Assembly: GCA_013813905.1 (NCBI GenBank)
Contig: JACCQX010000130.1
Span: 1 to 6,538, forward strand
Origin: Chloroflexota bacterium
GTDB lineage: Bacteria; Chloroflexota; Limnocylindria; Limnocylindrales; CSP1-4
Direction: 5' to 3'
DNA: 6,538 nt
Within the stretch, counting starts at the first letter, position 1. The number at the start of each line of letters is the position of its first letter. A program made the position numbers and the translations under genes. Positions 5,562 to 6,538 of the stretch are shown here, in pieces. Below the pieces are notes generated by a model, which saw nothing but the letters and a program-made list of their open reading frames with translations, was not told the DNA's origin and ran no database searches.

Positions 5562-5592
5562 AGAGCCTCGGTCAGAACGGCCGGGGCTCTTT
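5562..5592 (+). terminator. Terminator-like hairpin after the small gene
   Basis: AGAGCCTCGG (5562-5571) pairs with CCGGGGCTCT (5581-5590) over 10 bp with one G-T wobble and a 9-nt loop. The stem runs into only a short T tract (TTT at 5590-5592), so termination is likely but not certain. It separates the small gene from the cyclase gene. Confidence 0.6.
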
Positions 5593-5651
5593 GGCTGTCC
5601 AGGCGAGCGGGCCGCGAGTCTCGGCGGACCGCGCGGGCATCCGGACTGGGT

Positions 5652-5657
5652 TACGCT
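5652..5657 (+). promoter_or_regulatory. Possible -10 box of the cyclase gene
   Basis: TACGCT fits TANNNT and lies about 40 nt before the chosen TTG start, downstream of the terminator-like hairpin. No convincing -35 was found, so this is tentative. Confidence 0.25.
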
Positions 5658-5697
5658 GCCAGACGGTCGAGCACGCACGCCGGGGAAATCCAGCCAC

Positions 5698-6538
5698 TTG
5701 ATCTGCCTGAACTGTGCCGCGCCGAACGCGGAGGGCCGCAAGTTCTGTCTAGAGTGCGGTGCCCGGCTGTCGGCGGGGTGCCCCGCCTGCGGCGCATCGA
5801 ACGAGGCCAGCGCCAAGTTCTGCGGTGAGTGTGGCGCGACCCTCTCGGGGACCGAGGCCTCCGGACGCGCGGGGGCCGCGCCGGCCCAGCACGCGGCCGT
5901 CCCGACAGCCGAACGGCGGCTCGTCACGGTCCTCTTCGCCGACCTCGTCGGCTTCACGACCCTCGCTCAGGACCGCGACGCGGAGGCCGTCCGCGACATG
6001 CTCACCCGCTACTTCGACTTGTCGCGCGAGATCGTGGAGCGCTACGGGGGCACCATCGAGAAGTTCATCGGCGACGCCGTGATGGCGGTGTGGGGTACGC
6101 CGACCGCGCACGAGGACGACGCGGAGCGCGCCGTCCGCGCGGCGCTCGACCTTGTGGCTGCCGCTCGAACGCTCGGTGCGGAGCAGGGCATCGAGGGATT
6201 GGAGCTGCGCGCGGGCGTGCTGACGGGAGAGGCCGCGGTGACCATCGGCGCACAGGGCCAGGGCATGGTCGCCGGTGACCTCGTCAACACCGCTAGCCGG
6301 CTCCAGTCGATCGCACCTCCGGGTGCCGTCCTGGTCGGCGAAGCAACCCAGCGGGCGGCCTGCGAGGCCATCGCCTTCGAGCCGCTGGGCGACCGGCCGC
6401 TCAAGGGCAAAAGCGCTCCCGTGCCAGCTTTCCGCGCCCTGCGTGTCATCGCCAAGAGAGGTGGGGCGGGCCGTTCGCAGGGCCTTGAAGCACCCTTCGT
6501 GGGCCGCGAGAACGAGTTACGTCTGCTCAAGGACCTCT
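5698..6538 (+). CDS. Zinc-ribbon class III adenylate cyclase regulator, 5' part (runs off the right edge)
   Basis: The first 280 residues of a large cytoplasmic signalling protein are present. Two zinc ribbons come first: C3-x2-C6 with C17-x2-C20, and C28-x2-C31 with C42-x2-C45. After a linker rich in Ala and Gly (about 47-73), a class III nucleotide cyclase domain runs to about residue 258. It has both metal-binding aspartates, D82 in LFADLVGFTTL and D126 in EKFIGDAVMAVW. K122 and D194 are the pair expected for ATP, and N197 and R201 in VNTASRL are the transition-state residues, so an active adenylate cyclase making cAMP is predicted. The sequence then reads EAPFVGRENELRLLKDL, the usual entry into an AAA ATPase domain, often followed by TPRs in this family. 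No ATG or GTG fits; TTG at 5698 puts the first CxxC at residue 3, with GGGGA 11 nt upstream. Confidence 0.9.
   Translation, partial: MICLNCAAPNAEGRKFCLECGARLSAGCPACGASNEASAKFCGECGATLSGTEASGRAGAAPAQHAAVPTAERRLVTVLFADLVGFTTLAQDRDAEAVRDMLTRYFDLSREIVERYGGTIEKFIGDAVMAVWGTPTAHEDDAERAVRAALDLVAAARTLGAEQGIEGLELRAGVLTGEAAVTIGAQGQGMVAGDLVNTASRLQSIAPPGAVLVGEATQRAACEAIAFEPLGDRPLKGKSAPVPAFRALRVIAKRGGAGRSQGLEAPFVGRENELRLLKDL

Noticed and set aside
5112..5957. Minus-strand open frame of 281 codons
   Set aside because: It is antisense to the small gene and the cyclase start; the product is low-complexity Arg/Ser/Pro with no domain, as expected of high-GC shadow frames.

Overview
This window is high-GC bacterial DNA that looks chromosomal. 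Most of it is housekeeping genes, plus a more variable signalling region at the right end. Three things point to Chloroflexota, possibly the Limnocylindria/Ellin6529 lineages, or a related Terrabacteria group. They are a CIRCE/HrcA-type groES promoter, an unusual MetRS whose HIGH region reads PGLHTLYE, and a large zinc-ribbon/class III cyclase regulator. The lineage is inferred from protein style and has not been tested. No rRNA, tRNA, CRISPR array, insertion sequence or complete mobile element was found.

Positions 1-508: groES is on the minus strand and starts at a TTG codon. Its control region is very clear: an exact TTGACA -35, a 17-nt spacer, a TAGCCT -10, a CIRCE operator directly after the -10, and a full Shine-Dalgarno that fixes the start. 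Three GTAC motifs lie just upstream of the -35. Transcription runs off the left edge, so groEL, if adjacent, is outside the window. Positions 509-1308 hold no intact gene. They contain a pair of 13-bp direct repeats and the broken remains of a minus-strand XRE-type helix-turn-helix regulator.

Positions 1309-2955: a plus-strand double-hotdog acyl-ACP thioesterase, probably translated from a leaderless mRNA, converges on tatD with only 20 nt between them. On the minus strand metG, a VOC-fold protein and tatD run in one direction with gaps of 40 and 30 nt, and are probably one operon. The metG-tatD linkage is familiar from other bacteria, with the VOC gene inserted between them here. The MetRS is atypical at the HIGH signature and at one zinc-ligand position, while its KMSKS loop is intact.

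Positions 4996-6538: on the plus strand, divergent from metG, a small gene encodes a 94-residue protein. It has a charged N-terminal region, one hydrophobic segment ending in an AxA-like site, and a glycine-rich tail with two cysteines. It is preceded by a long imperfect inverted repeat that could form alternative leader structures, and followed by two hairpins, the second terminator-like. Next comes the 5' part of a large regulator: two zinc ribbons, a complete class III adenylate cyclase domain with all key residues, and the beginning of a probable AAA ATPase region that runs off the right edge. The small secreted-type peptide with its structured leader is the best candidate for something undescribed, but no link to the neighbouring cyclase is demonstrated.
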